From an uncultured Mycoplasmatales bacterium (GTDB taxonomy: Bacteria > Bacillota_I > Bacilli_A > Mycoplasmatales > Mycoplasmoidaceae), in assembly GCA_910578525.1 (NCBI GenBank), contig CAJTRF010000008.1:1-35249 (forward strand): DNA of 35,249 nt, written 5' to 3'. Position 1 is the first letter of the stretch; each line of letters starts with the position of its first letter. Below, in pieces: positions 17,626-29,210 of this stretch. Under the pieces are notes generated by a model. It did not search any database, was not told where the DNA came from, and was given only the letters and a program-made list of their open reading frames with translations. The translations under genes were made by a program, and so were the position numbers.

Positions 17626-19203
17626 ATGAAGAAAACTAATGTTAAAAGCAAATCTAAAAAGATAGTTGAAACAAAAAAATCTTCTCCTAAAAAGAAGATT
17701 GCTAAATCATCAAAACCTGTGAAAAAAGTCACAAAGAAAGCTGTTAAAAAACAACCTAAAAAAGTTAATAAACCAAAAAAAAGTATTAAAATTACGAAAA
17801 AGATTAAAACTAAATCAAATAAAAAAAGCATTAAAACAAAGCCTACAAAGAAGCCGATAAATAAATCAGCAAACAAGAAAAAGTCATATTTTTCAACAAT
17901 CCTTGAATCAAAAGGGACAGCCAACAAGATTACTGATTTTGAATATGGCATTAAACTAAAAAAACTTTTAAAAGATCACCAAAAAAAGCATCGTAACAAA
18001 AATGTTATTGATATTAAAATTGTTAAAAACAATTTTAAAGGGTGAGACTACACTGATGAACTACATCAAAAAATTGAAAAATCTTTAAAAGATGTTGGTA
18101 TCAAAATAACTGGTACATTAGCTAATGCTGATGATTATGATGAAGATGTTCCAAAGAACAAACATTTTCAAGTTAATAATTTGCAAGGAATTAAAATTTC
18201 TACAAAAGACCGTGTTGCTGATGGTGTAAGAACGTTCTTAGGTACTTTAAGTTACTCTAAAATGTTAAATGCTAAAGATGAAGTAGTAATCGCTAGAAAA
18301 CTTGGTTCTACTAACCCTAGAGAAAGAGAATATGCTGTTAACCAATTAGTTACTTCTAACTTAAGACTTGTAACAAGTATTGCTAAAAAGTTTTCTAACA
18401 GAGGATTGGATATGGAAGATCTAATCCAAGAAGGAACTATGGGTTTAATCAAGGCTATTCAAAAGTTTGATTATAAACGTGGTAATAAGTTTAGTACTTA
18501 TGCAACTTGATGAATTAGACAAGCAATTACTAGAGCAATTGCTGAACAATCAAGAACCATAAGAATTCCTGTTCATATGCTTGAATGTATCAACCAAATT
18601 TCGCATGCTGAAAAGGAATTAACAACTGAATTAAGTAGAACACCAACAATTGAAGAGTTAACTCAAAAATTAAAATCTATGGGTCACAACTATTCAATTA
18701 AAAAAGTAAGTGATATTAAAAAGATCAGTGTTGATCCTGTTTCTCTTGACAAACCAATCGGTCATGATGAAGAATCACAATTTGTAGATTTTATTAAAGA
18801 AACAGATTCTGAAACTCCTGATAAATTTACAGAAAACGATCTTGTTAAGGATCATATTAACGATTTGTTAAAAACTGTATTAACTGAAACTGAAGAAGAA
18901 ATCGTTCGTTTAAGATATGGAATTATAAGAAAAGAATTACCAGCTGTTAGAGCAACTGAAGGTAATAAAAAACCAATAATTTCTTATTCAGAATCATTAA
19001 TTAATGATCAGAATTTAACTGAAGAGCAAAAATTAAATGAAATCAATAAAAATTACAAATCTCCATTATCTTTAGGAGAAACTGCTAAGGTTTTAGGAAA
19101 AACAAGAGAATCTATTAGACAAATTGAAGCAAAAGCAATTAGAAAACTAAAACACCCAAGCAAGAGTGCTAAGTTATTAAACTTCATGGTTGATGCGGAT
19201 TAA
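17626..19203 (+). CDS. rpoD: RNA polymerase primary sigma factor
   Basis: 525 residues through UGA Trp codons. Residues 1-90 are a low-complexity Lys-rich tail in place of a normal region 1.1. Region 1.2-2 follows (VTSNLRLVTSIAKKFSNRG, DLIQEGTMGLIKAIQKFDY, GNKFSTYATWWIRQAITRAI), including the -10-recognition helix 2.4 with adjacent UGA Trp codons, then region 3 (IRIPVHMLE). Region 4.2 is GKTRESIRQIEAKAIRKLKHPSK. Between EEIVRLRYGI and the region 4.2 helices there is an extra stretch of about 45 residues not found in standard sigma-70. It is the housekeeping sigma factor. trmK follows with overlap. Confidence 0.95.
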
Positions 19204-19840
19204 TAAAATAGTCAATTTAATTAAGCCAAATAGCATTATTATTGATGTTGGTAGCGATCATGCAAAAGTAGCAATTAAGTCTTTAACTAATAAGGTTGCT
19301 ACTTTTGTTTATAACATAGAAATTAATCAAGCACCATTAGACAATACGATTAAAAACATTAATAAATACAATTTATTAAATAAAACTAATAATATCTTAA
19401 ATGATGGTTTAAAAGGTTTAAAAATTAAAGATACAATCGACTATTGTATTATTGCTGGTATGGGTGGAAAAAATATTGTTAATATTTTATCTAACAAGTC
19501 CAAACAATTGCAAATTGATAGCTATATTTTAGTTCCTAACAATAATGCTTATTTGTTAAGAACTTATTTAAAGGACAATGGTTATAAGATTCAATATGAA
19601 GAAATAATTAAAGAATCTAATCATTATTATGAACTTATTCAAACTAGCAAACATAATGGTTTAAAAATCAATTCTAATGAAGATTGTTATTTTGGTAGTT
19701 ACAATTTAAAACACCAAAACAAGAATTTTAAAGAATACCACAAAAATAAATTTGACCACATCCTTAATAGCAAAAATCATTTAGTTAACGAACAAAAAGC
19801 TAAAGAATTAGAATTATTGAAAAAGGTTTGTAAAAAATAA
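19193..19840 (+). CDS. trmK: tRNA (adenine22-N1)-methyltransferase
   Basis: 215 residues from ATG 19193; a TTG one codon earlier is the alternative. The SAM-binding motif is IIDVGSDHAKVAI (about residues 16-28), followed by the family-typical IAGMGGKNIVNIL and LVPNNNAYLLRTYL, then a coiled C-terminal helix. It methylates A22 of tRNAs. The gene overlaps the end of rpoD by 11 bases; rpoD-trmK adjacency is common in Firmicutes and Mollicutes, which supports the call. Confidence 0.9.
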   Translation: MRINKIVNLIKPNSIIIDVGSDHAKVAIKSLTNKVATFVYNIEINQAPLDNTIKNINKYNLLNKTNNILNDGLKGLKIKDTIDYCIIAGMGGKNIVNILSNKSKQLQIDSYILVPNNNAYLLRTYLKDNGYKIQYEEIIKESNHYYELIQTSKHNGLKINSNEDCYFGSYNLKHQNKNFKEYHKNKFDHILNSKNHLVNEQKAKELELLKKVCKK

Positions 19841-19865
19841 ACTCCCAAATGGGAGTTTTAATTTT
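19839..19865. terminator. Bidirectional terminator between trmK and lon
   Basis: ACTCCC and GGGAGT pair around a 4-base AAAT loop, with flanking A and T runs on both sides, just after the trmK stop and touching the lon stop codon. It can serve both convergent transcripts. Confidence 0.8.
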
Positions 19866-22182
19866 ATCTCTTGAAAATTGAATTAAAGATTTCGTCGTAG
19901 TGCTCTACTAAATGGAATTTGATTTTATCTCTTACTTCTTGTGGAACATCATCAAGATATCTTTCATCACTCTTAGGAATAAAGATTTCATTTACTCCAC
20001 CACGGAAAGCTGAAATTACTTTTTCTTTAATACCACCAATGATTAATACTTTACCTCTTAAAGTAATTTCTCCAGTCATAGAGATTGTGCTTGGAACAAT
20101 TTTCTTACTTAATGCAGAAATGATAGCAGTTGTTAATGCAACACCAGCTGAAGGACCGTCCTTTGGAATACCACCACTTGGAACGTGAATGTGGATATCA
20201 ATTTTACTAAAATCAATATTTTTAAGACCAAATGCTTCTGCATTTGCTTTTACATAACCTAAAGCAACTGATGCAGACTCTTTCATAGTCTCTTTTAAGT
20301 TACCTGTAATAACAATGTTGCCTTTACCTGGGAAACATGTTGCTTCAATTGGTAATAGATCACCACCAGCAGTTGTGTAGGCCATACCATTAACTACACC
20401 AGGAAGAGCTTTTTCATCTTTAATATTATATTCAAACAATTCTTTCTTTAAATCTTCTTTAACAATAGTTAAATTTACAATTTCAGATTTAATCTTTTTA
20501 TCTTGTTGTTTAACAGCAAACTTTCTAGTAATGTTTCTAATTAGACGTTCAAGTTCACGAACACCAGCTTCTCTTGTGTAATGTCTGATTATGTACAAGA
20601 TAGCATCATCTTCAAATTTTAATTCATCTTTCGAAACACATGAATCTGCTAATACCTTTGGTATTAAATAATGTTTAGCAATTTCTAATTTTTCTTTTTC
20701 AGTATATGAAGTTAATTCAATAATTTCTAAACGATCATACAAAGGGGCAGGGATTTGATCTGGATAGTTAGCGGTTGCTACAAACATAACTTTAGATAAA
20801 TCATAATCTTCTTCAATGTAGTTATCACTAAATCTTGAGTTTTGTTCTGTATCTAAAACTTCTAGTAATGCACTTGATGGGTCACCTCTCATATCGCTAG
20901 TCATTTTATCTACTTCATCTAATAAGAATAGAGGGTTAATTACACCAGCTTTTTTCATAGCTTTAATAATTCTTCCTGGCATTGAACCTAAATATGTTCT
21001 TCTATGACCTCTAATTTCTGCTTCATCTCTTACACCACCAAGAGCAGCTTTAACAAATGTTTTGTTTAAAGATTTAGCAATAGAGTAAGCTAACGTAGAT
21101 TTACCAACACCTGGAGGACCAACTAAACAAATAATTGGTGCTTTAGAATTTGGTGAACGCATTTTAATTGCCAAATATTCAATAATTCTTTGCTTTACTT
21201 TTTCCAAACCATAATGAGATTCGTCTAAAGTTTTTATAACTTTAGATAAATCAATTGAATCTTTAGTCATTTGTCATCAAGGAAGATCTAATAATCATTG
21301 TACATATGACAAATTTAATGCTGCTTCTTGAGGGTGAGTAGATTCAATTTTAGTAAGTTCTGATAAAACCCTATCCTTAATGTATTTAGGATAAGGATTT
21401 TCATTAACCCTCTTCTTAAAGCTTTCCACTTCAGATTCTCTTGATGATAATTGACCAAGTTCTTCTTTAATTGCTTTCATCTTCTCACGAAGATAAAATT
21501 CTTTTTGTCCTTTATTTAATGATTTAGCGACTTTGTTGTTTAATTCTCTGTCAATTTTTGACATCTCATCATCAACTATGCAAAGTTTAGATAATAATTC
21601 AACACGTTTTGTTAAATCTACTTCTTCTAGAATTGCTTGTTTCTTAGTTGTTGACATTGCTAATAAGTTAGCAACTGTATCAATTACTTTTGAATTTGTA
21701 GTTGGTTTAATGTTAGAAAATAATTGTTTGATTATTTTTGCATCATTGTCAGAAATTTTAGGGTTTCTAACAGTTAAAATGTTAGCAATCTCTTTTAATT
21801 TAGATGCCACTTCAGGGCTTGCTGTATTAACATCTTTTAATATTTCATATTGGCAAGAATAATATTGTTGGTTTTGTTGATTATCTAAACCATCAATTTT
21901 AATATTTAAGATCTTAACTCTTTTTAAACCTCTAAATGTAATAGTTAAAGAGTCATCATCTGCTTTCTTTAAACTAGTAATTTCACATAATGTACCTACT
22001 TTGTATAATTCTTCAGGATTTGGGTTATCAATAGATGGATCTTTTTGTGATAGTAATACTATTTTTTTAAGATCTGTAGAAGCTGTAATCGCATTAATTG
22101 ACATACTTCTTCCAACATCTAAAGTGTCAGAAGAATATGGCAATATGATTATTCCACGAGTGATTAATAATGGTGAATTCAT
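19864..22182 (-). CDS. lon: ATP-dependent protease Lon
   Basis: 772 residues; two adjacent UGA Trp codons (LPWWQM, about residues 303-304) split it in the standard code. The N-terminal substrate-binding domain starts with LLITRGIIILPYS. The AAA+ Walker A is GPPGVGKST, Walker B is LFLLDEVDKM. The C-terminal proteolytic domain has the catalytic Ser in PKDGPSAG and Lys in RGKVLIIGGIKEK. It degrades misfolded and regulatory proteins in the cytosol. Its start has a strong AGGAGG 6 bases upstream, and a CIRCE operator lies just beyond. Confidence 0.98.
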
Positions 22183-22210
22183 GATACCTCCTAACTAGTA
22201 TATTAATATT

Positions 22211-22237
22211 TTAGCACAAAAATAGTAAGAGTGCTAA
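22211..22237. promoter_or_regulatory. CIRCE operator (HrcA-binding site) upstream of lon
   Basis: TTAGCACAA, nine bases, then GAGTGCTAA: this is the TTAGCACTC-N9-GAGTGCTAA heat-shock element with two mismatches in one arm and the exact 9-base spacer. It lies 29-55 bases before the lon ATG, next to the likely -10, so HrcA should repress lon until heat or protein stress. Confidence 0.88.
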
Positions 22238-22251
22238 TTTATTTTTTAAAA

Positions 22252-22280
22252 AAATAACTCCATATGAATGGAGTTTAAAA
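22252..22280 (-). terminator. Terminator of the YfcC-type carrier gene
   Basis: An 8-bp stem (22256-22263 with 22268-22275), 4-base loop, and a T-rich tail on the minus strand. It lies just past the carrier gene stop at 22286 and before the lon promoter. Confidence 0.75.
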
Positions 22281-22285
22281 TTAAA

Positions 22286-23854
22286 TTAGAATATTGAGCT
22301 TCCGGGTAATGCAGTTCCAACCATTAATAAAGTGATCGATAATACTGTAACGCCTAAAATTAATGGTCATGCTGATTTATAGAATCTAGATAATGAAATA
22401 TCTGAAATTTGCAATCCAATAACAAAAGGAGCTGCTGTTGGAATAGTTAAGTTAACTAATCCATTAGCAAATGAGAAGCCTAAAATTGATCCAGATACTG
22501 TCATTCCTGTTCCGTTAACAGCTGCCGCCCCACCAGTTAATGCTGGACCAACTGTTGGAAATACACTTCGAGCAAAACCAGACATTGATGGAATAAAAAT
22601 CGAAATAATATAGAACAATATAAATATCACTATTGCAAATGCAGGCGCAGGCATTACTTTTGATGTTGTGCTAATTGCACTAATCAAAACTATTTGAATT
22701 CCAGTTTCAGCTAACAAAATACTAAAACCATTAGCGATAGCTAATATTAATGAAACTGCAACAAATTCTTGTGCACCACCGATTACTAAATTTCCAAACG
22801 CTTTTTCTCCATGTCAATTTACTATTGAAACAACAAAAGCTCCGACAAAGAATAAGAATGCCATTTCAAATATTGATCAAGTACCAATTGGATGAATATT
22901 TGCAACAACTTGGTGAGTAATAGGATCATATGTTTGACCTACTAAGTATGGGAAATATGATGCAAGGACATTACCTAACATTTGAAATCCATTTAATCCT
23001 GTCATTGTATCTCATGGAATAGCACCAATAATTAACATTAAAAATGTTAAACAAAAGCAAACAAGAATAATTTTTCTTTTTTTAGTTAATGGAGGAATTG
23101 AGTTAACATTAAATGAAAAATTTTCTAAGTGCTTATCTCTTAAATCATAAACAATTGATTTAGCGGGATTTGCCTTAATTCTTTTTGTATACCATAAAAT
23201 GTAACAAATTACAAATCCTGACAAAACAACTAATGACACTAAACGTCATACAATACCTGTCGATGATAATAATGCTTCTACATCAGTAAACACAGAAGGA
23301 ATACCACTATTTGCAGCATTAAATGCATTATCAATTAATACAGGGTTTATTGTTGATGCTAACACACCAATACCTGCTCCGTAACAAATTACTAAGAATG
23401 CTGTAAATGAATCGTATCCCGCTGCTATTAACACAGGTATTAGTAGGAAGTAGAACGGAATAGCTGCTTCACACATACCAAACGTTGTACCGCATAACAC
23501 AAAAACAAAGAAAAGAATAATAATTAATGAAGTTTCTTTGCCTTTTAGCTTTAAGAAGATTGATCCAATTCCTGCCTCTAAAGCTTTTGATTCATTTACC
23601 GCTTTCAAGAAAGCAGACATTAAAAATAAGAAGATTATTAGGTCTGCCGAGTTTACAAACCCTTTAATTGGTGCTGTAAATATTTCTAAAATACCAGCAG
23701 GGTGGAAATTACCAGAAGGATTTGCCCCTGTTGCTCAATAAAGAATTCAACTTATAACAATTACTAAGAATAATAAAGAAAGCAAAATCGCAAATATAGA
23801 TGGACTATAAAGCTTCTTTTTATTCTTAGGTTTGTTTGTTTTCTTACTGAACAT
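22286..23854 (-). CDS. YfcC/ArcD-type membrane carrier
   Basis: 522 residues in one frame through UGA Trp codons, with about 12 hydrophobic segments. The motif stretch GTTFGMCEAAIPFYFLLIPV, then AAGYDSFTAFLVICYGAGIGVLASTINPV, is typical of the YfcC (DcuC-like) family, in which mycoplasma members are often named arginine/ornithine antiporters. The substrate cannot be fixed from sequence. It is divergently placed next to ilvA, so threonine or another amino acid is a reasonable alternative. It begins with a lysine-rich cytoplasmic N-terminus (MFSKKTNKPKNKKK). Confidence 0.8.
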
Positions 23855-23933
23855 TACCTAATAAGTATAAATTATTTTTTATCTATTAAAATATTTTTTA
23901 AATATTTTATTTAATCAGATTGTTTGTTAGACT

Positions 23934-23956
23934 ATTTTAATATTTTATATTAAAAT
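23934..23956. promoter_or_regulatory. Palindrome in the ilvA upstream region
   Basis: A perfect 10-bp inverted repeat (ATTTTAATAT with ATATTAAAAT, 3-base centre) overlaps the likely -10 of ilvA, about 23 bases before its ATG. It could be an operator, or an AT-rich coincidence. Confidence 0.35.
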
Positions 23957-23978
23957 AAAATTATAGATAGGAGAAAAA

Positions 23979-25181
23979 ATGAAAAAAACAAATTACTTAG
24001 TTTCATTAGATGAAATTAAAACTGCAAAGAAAAAAATGAGTAGCATTATTGCTACAACACCATGTGTTTATGAATGATATTCATCAAACATGTTTGGTGC
24101 TGAAATATATATGAAGCTTGAAAACATGAATATTGTTAAATCTTTCAAGATTCGTGGTGCATTAAATTCAATTCTAAATTTAGATAAGAAAAAAGTTAAA
24201 GGTGTTATTACAGCTTCTGCTGGTAACCATGCTCAAGGTGTTGCTTATTCAGCAACTAAAGCAGGAATTAAATCAATTATTGTAATGCCAGACACTGCAC
24301 CTTTAGCAAAGATTAACGCTACTAAAGGTTTTGGTGGTACAGTTGTAGCTGACAAATGTCATACATTTGATGAATGTAATGCTTATGCTCAAGAACAAGC
24401 TAAAAAATTAAACTATACATTTATTCCACCATTCGATTCAAAGGATGTAATTGCTGGTCAAGGTACAATTGGTCTAGAATTAATGAACCAAGTTAAAAAC
24501 TTGGATATGGTTATTGTTCAAATTGGAGGAGGTGGTCTAATTGCTGGTGTTGCATCAGCTGTTAAACAAATTAACCCTAAAATCAAAATTGTTGGTGTTC
24601 AAGCTCAAAACTTCCCAGCAATGGTTAATTCATGAAAAACTAAAACACTACATGCTGAAGCAGCTGGTGTACCAACTCTAGCAGATGGTATGGCCGTTAA
24701 GCAACCTGGTAAGATCACTTATGCAGTAGTTAAAGATCTTGTTGATCAAATGGTTACATTAACAGAAGAAGAAATCTCTAATGCTATCGAATTCTTACAA
24801 GAAAAAGGTAAAATTGTTGCTGAAGGAGCCGGAGCTTGTGGTATGGCTGCAATTCTTGCTAAGAAAGTTAATGTTAAAGGTAAGAAAGTTGCTATTATCA
24901 TCTCAGGTGGTAACATTGATCCAGATAAATTTATTTCCGTTAATGAAACTGTATTAAACAAACAAGGTAGACAAGCTACTTTAACTGTAAAGTTAGTTAA
25001 TAAAAAAGCTGTTGAAAAATTATTCGATATAGCAGCTAAATGTGAAGTTAAATTGTATCACGCATCTGGATGTGTTGCATGTGTTAAATGTGTTCCTATC
25101 AAAACAAGCATTACATTAAAAGCTTACTTCCCTAGTAAAGAGGCAATTACTAAATTCTCTAAATCTTTTAAACTTAATTAA
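23979..25181 (+). CDS. ilvA: Threonine ammonia-lyase (threonine dehydratase)
   Basis: 400 residues with two UGA Trp codons. AGGAG five bases before the ATG supports the start. PLP-dependent fold II enzyme: the cofactor Lys is in KSFKIRGA (about residue 56), ASAGNHAQG binds phosphate, and GGGGLIAG and SGGNID complete the site. It makes 2-oxobutyrate and ammonia from threonine (or pyruvate from serine). The C-terminal 80 residues form the ACT-like tail of the medium-length type, here with an odd Cys cluster, CVACVKC. Its last 8 bases overlap the end of the convergent rlmB gene. Confidence 0.92.
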
Positions 25182-25881
25182 TTTGTTTTCTAATCTCACT
25201 TAATAAAATACCAGTTGAGACAGAAACATTAAAAGATTGAACTTTACCAAACATTCTGATTTTGATTTTAAAGTCAGAATGTTTTTGTACTAAAGGAGAA
25301 ATTCCGTTATTCTCATTGCCAACAATTAATGCAGTCTTGTTATCGTATTTAACCTTGGAATAATCATGAGATGTTTCATCTAAACATGAAGCATATACTC
25401 AAAAACCTTTTTCTTTTAACAAATTAATTTCATTAACTAAATTAGCGACCTTGAATAGTTTTAGATTAGCAACAGCACCCGTGCTTGTTTTATTTACTAA
25501 TTCATTGATTTGCACTTGATTATTCTTCTTGTAAATAACAGCATCTACACCAAATCCTTCTGCTGTTCTTAATATTGCTCCAAAGTTTTGTGGATCTTGA
25601 ATACTATCAACAATTAATATTAATTGTTTTTGTTGATTACTAATAGAGTTTAGATAGTCTTTTAAAGATGTGTTCTCATCATTGTTTAATAGAATAGCAA
25701 TATTTTGATGATTTAATTTTTTATCAAACCTTTTAAAAAAAACACCGTTTTTTAAAACTTCATAAGAAATATTGTTTTTCTTTAAAACTGTTAATATCTC
25801 ATTTGATGGTTTATAAATATAAACCATTTTGATTTCTTTATCTAAATTATCAAATAATGCTTTTTTGCCAAATAAATACAT
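25174..25881 (-). CDS. SpoU-family rRNA/tRNA 2'-O-methyltransferase, RlmB-like
   Basis: 235 residues with one UGA Trp (KGFWVYAS). The three SPOUT motifs are clear: DSIQDPQNFGAILRTAEGFG, VGNENNGIS, and FNVSVSTGILLSE. A short N-terminal RNA-binding part is present. It most likely methylates 23S rRNA G2251 (RlmB), but TrmH-like specificity is possible. The start codon overlaps the cysS stop by one base (TAATG), and the cysS-rlmB order is common in Firmicutes. Its 3' end overlaps ilvA by 8 bases tail to tail. Confidence 0.88.
25249..25286 (+). terminator. Likely ilvA terminator embedded in the convergent rlmB gene
   Basis: An 11-bp perfect stem (25249-25259 with 25274-25284) followed by T at 25282-25286 on the plus strand. 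It lies 68 bases after the ilvA stop and inside rlmB, because the two genes overlap and leave no other space. Confidence 0.45.
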
Positions 25882-27188
25882 TAGATTATTCCTCTTTCAA
25901 TAAATGAATTTCTGATTTTATCAGCTTTTACAAAATCTTTATTTGTTAAAGCAAGTTTTCATTCATTAATCAATTTTAAATTGTCATTAGTCAATATGAT
26001 TTCATATTTAAGACCTAAGATTTTAAATTCATTATTAATTGAAGAAAGATTTTTTGCTAATTGTTCATAATCTTTCTTTGATATCAAACTTCTTAATGAT
26101 TTTACATCTGATCAAACTGATTGGACAGCATTTGGAAAATTTAAATCATTTTCTAAAGCGCTAATAAATGAAGAATTTAAATAATTTATATTAAAGTTAA
26201 CTTTAATATCTTTTAAAATTAAGTCAATATATGTTTGATTAATTGTTTTAATTAATTTTGAAAAATCATTCTGAAGTTGATTTAAAGATTCTTTTGTAAA
26301 ATTAATTGGGTTTTCATATTGGGTTTGATACATAAATCAACGAAGAACATTAGATGAATATTCTTGCAATAGATCTTTAGCCAATATATAATTGCCTTCA
26401 GACTTGGCCATTTTTTTATTATCTATATTAATATGACCAACATGCATTCAAATTTTAGCAATGTTTACATTACTAATTGCTAAGTTTTGAGCGTTTTCGT
26501 TTTCATGATGAGGAAATTTTAAATCAATTCCGCCGCCATGAATTTCTACTTGTTTACCAAAATATTTATTGATAAAGTAAGAACATTCTGAATGTCATCC
26601 AGGTCTACCTTTAGATCAAGGAGAATCCCAATTGATGCCTTCTGAAGTTTCTTTTCATAATGCAAAATCTAAATTAGATTTTTTGTTTGATGAATTTTCA
26701 ATTCTTACACCAGACATTAATTCATCAATTTTTTGATGAGATACCAAACCATAATTATTAATCGATCTTACATCAAAATAAACGTCACCATTCGATACAT
26801 AAGCATGATTTGAATCAATTAATTTTTGAATATAGCCTATTAAACCGTCTATGTTTTCAGAAACTTTAGGCATCATAATGTTTGTATCAATATTTAATTG
26901 TTTCAAAACATCAAGATATCTTAAATAATAATGATTAGATAATGTTAATTCATTTTCATTATTTTGTTTTGCTGTTTTAATGATCTTATCATCAATATCT
27001 GTAATATTGTGGACAAATTTAACTTGCTTTTTAGAAAATAAACAAAATCTATTTAATACATCAAAAGTAATAATTGGACGAATGTTACCAATATGAACAT
27101 CGTTATAAACTGTTGGACCGCAACAATATATTGTTATTGGCTCACCAACTTCAATATTTTTATTTGATAATGAATCATAGATCTTCAT
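25881..27188 (-). CDS. cysS: Cysteinyl-tRNA synthetase
   Basis: 435 residues through several UGA Trp codons. The zinc and HIGH region is CCGPTVYNDVHIGNIRP; further zinc ligands lie in GWHSECS and HHENE, and the KMSKS loop is KKMAKSEGN. This is a class I synthetase charging tRNA-Cys; the C-terminal DALR-type region is shorter than in larger bacteria. It starts one base after ligA ends and its stop overlaps rlmB, so it is the fourth gene of the operon. Confidence 0.97.
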
Positions 27189-27189
27189 G

Positions 27190-29208
27190 TTATTCTCAAA
27201 TCTTCTCTTTAATTATATTAATACCTAACTTAGCTGCTTTTTGTTGTTTACTACCACCATTTTCACCAACAATCAAATAATCTGTTGTTGCATTAAGTGA
27301 TTCTGATACATAAGCATCAAATTTATCTTCTAATAATTTCTTAATTTGACTTCTTGGAATGTCAAAACTTCCAGTAATGCAGAATTTCTTTTGATAATAA
27401 GGAGACTCTTTATTAACATCTGAAACGTTAATAGTATTCTTGTATTCCATATTAACACCAAAAGATTTAAGATCATTAATTAATTTAATGTTGTTTTCGT
27501 TTTTAAAGTAATCAAGTATTGATACTGCTACTACTTCACCAATATCATTAATTTTTTGTAAATCTAATAGTGTTGCATTGCTTAATGCATCCATAGTTTT
27601 AAAATGTTTTGCTAATGCTTTAGAAGTTGTCTCACCAACATGTCTAATACCTAAACCAAAGATTAATTTTTCCAAAGAGTTATTCTTAGAGTTTTCTATA
27701 TTCATTGAAATCTTTTCAAACATTTTATCTTTAATTTTTATATCAGATTTTAAAATAAAATCTTTTTTATCTTTAAATCTATAAATGTCTTGAATAGAAT
27801 TAATCACTTTAGCATCTGAAAGTTTTGTTAAATTCATTTCAGATAATTCTTCAATATTCATCGCTTTCTTTTCACAGAAATGAACTGTTGATTGTAATAT
27901 TCTTGCTGGACAAGAAGTATTTGTGCAATATTGATCAACTTCTTCATCTTGCTTTTCTAGCAAAGAACCACAAATAGGACAAGTATTAATTGGTTTGAAG
28001 ACATCTAAATTTTGTTTACGTTCATTAATTACTGGTCCTAACACTTTAGGGATAATTTCACCAGCTTTAAAGATTTGAACAGTATCGCCAACCCTAATAT
28101 CTTTTTCTTTAATGTAGTCAGCATTATGTAATGTAGCATTAGAAATAATGCTACCTGACAATTGAACTGGTTCTAATTCAGCCACATATGTAATTCTTCC
28201 TGTTCTTCCTACAGTAGCTTTGATGTTTTTTAATTTAGTTTTAACAATTTCTGGTGGAAATTTATAAGCTACTGCTCATTTTGGAAACTTAGATGTTCGC
28301 CCTAAAATATCATATAGTTCCATTTCATTTAGTTTGATTACCATCCCATCGATTGGGAATTTGATTTTAGACAAATTAACTGTCACAAGTTTAATGTAAT
28401 CAACAACCTCTTCAATTGAATTGCATTTTTTATTTTCAATAGCTGTTCTAAATCCAAGTTCTTTTAACTTTGTTAAAACATCTGCTTGAGAATGAATGTT
28501 TAGTTCTTTTAGATTATTAGGATTTGGTAAATAATATGCAATCATTTCTAGATTTCTTTGTGCAGTCAATTTACTGTCTAGGTTTCTTAAAGAACCAGCA
28601 GCTGCGTTTCTTGGATTTGAAAATTTCTTTTCTTCGTCTTTTATATTGTCATTAATTGCATTAAATTGTTTAAATGATAAGAACACTTCTCCACGTGCTT
28701 CTACATCTTTTAAATCTGTGTGAATATTTAATGGAATAGATCTTATTGTTTTAGCATTAACAGTAACATCTTCGCCATATTCTCCGTCACCTCTAGTTAA
28801 AGCTCTAATTAATTTACCATCTTTATATCTAAGCGAAATACTCAAACCATCAATTTTTGGTTCAACTGTATATGAATATTTAGTGTCTTTATTAAAGCTG
28901 GCTAAAGTTTTTTTAATATCATTATCAAACTTAATTATTTCTTCATAGCTAAATACATCTGATAATGATAACATAGGATAATCGTGTTTAAATTTATTAA
29001 ATTTATCTACAACCGTTCCTCCAACTCTTTTAGTTGGGGAATCATCTGTAACATATTGAGGGTATTTTTGTTCAAGAGCAATCAATTCATTCATTGCCAT
29101 GTCATATTCGACATCAGAAACTAATGGATTATCAAGAGCATAGTAATGATATTCCCACTTCTTAAGATTTGCTTTTAAATGATTAATCCTTGTTAAAACT
29201 TCATCCAT
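27190..29208 (-). CDS. ligA: NAD-dependent DNA ligase
   Basis: 672 residues. Three UGA Trp codons are included, the last just before the end, so the true stop is TAA at 27190 (protein ends KIWE). The N-terminal Ia/nucleotidyltransferase part has the adenylated Lys in VEPKIDGLSIS (about residue 115). The OB fold follows (MAELEPVQLSGSIISNATLHN), then a four-Cys zinc finger (CPICG and CTNTSCPARI), helix-hairpin-helix, and a C-terminal BRCT domain (KKFCITGSFDIPRSQ). It seals nicks in replication and repair. Adjacent genes lie 2 bases before and 1 base after it. Confidence 0.98.
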
Positions 29209-29210
29209 AG

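Noticed and set aside
17626..17900. Lys-rich start of rpoD considered as a separate histone-like gene
   Set aside because: The frame runs without TAA or TAG into the sigma-factor domains, with only a UGA between, and there is no other start signal for rpoD.
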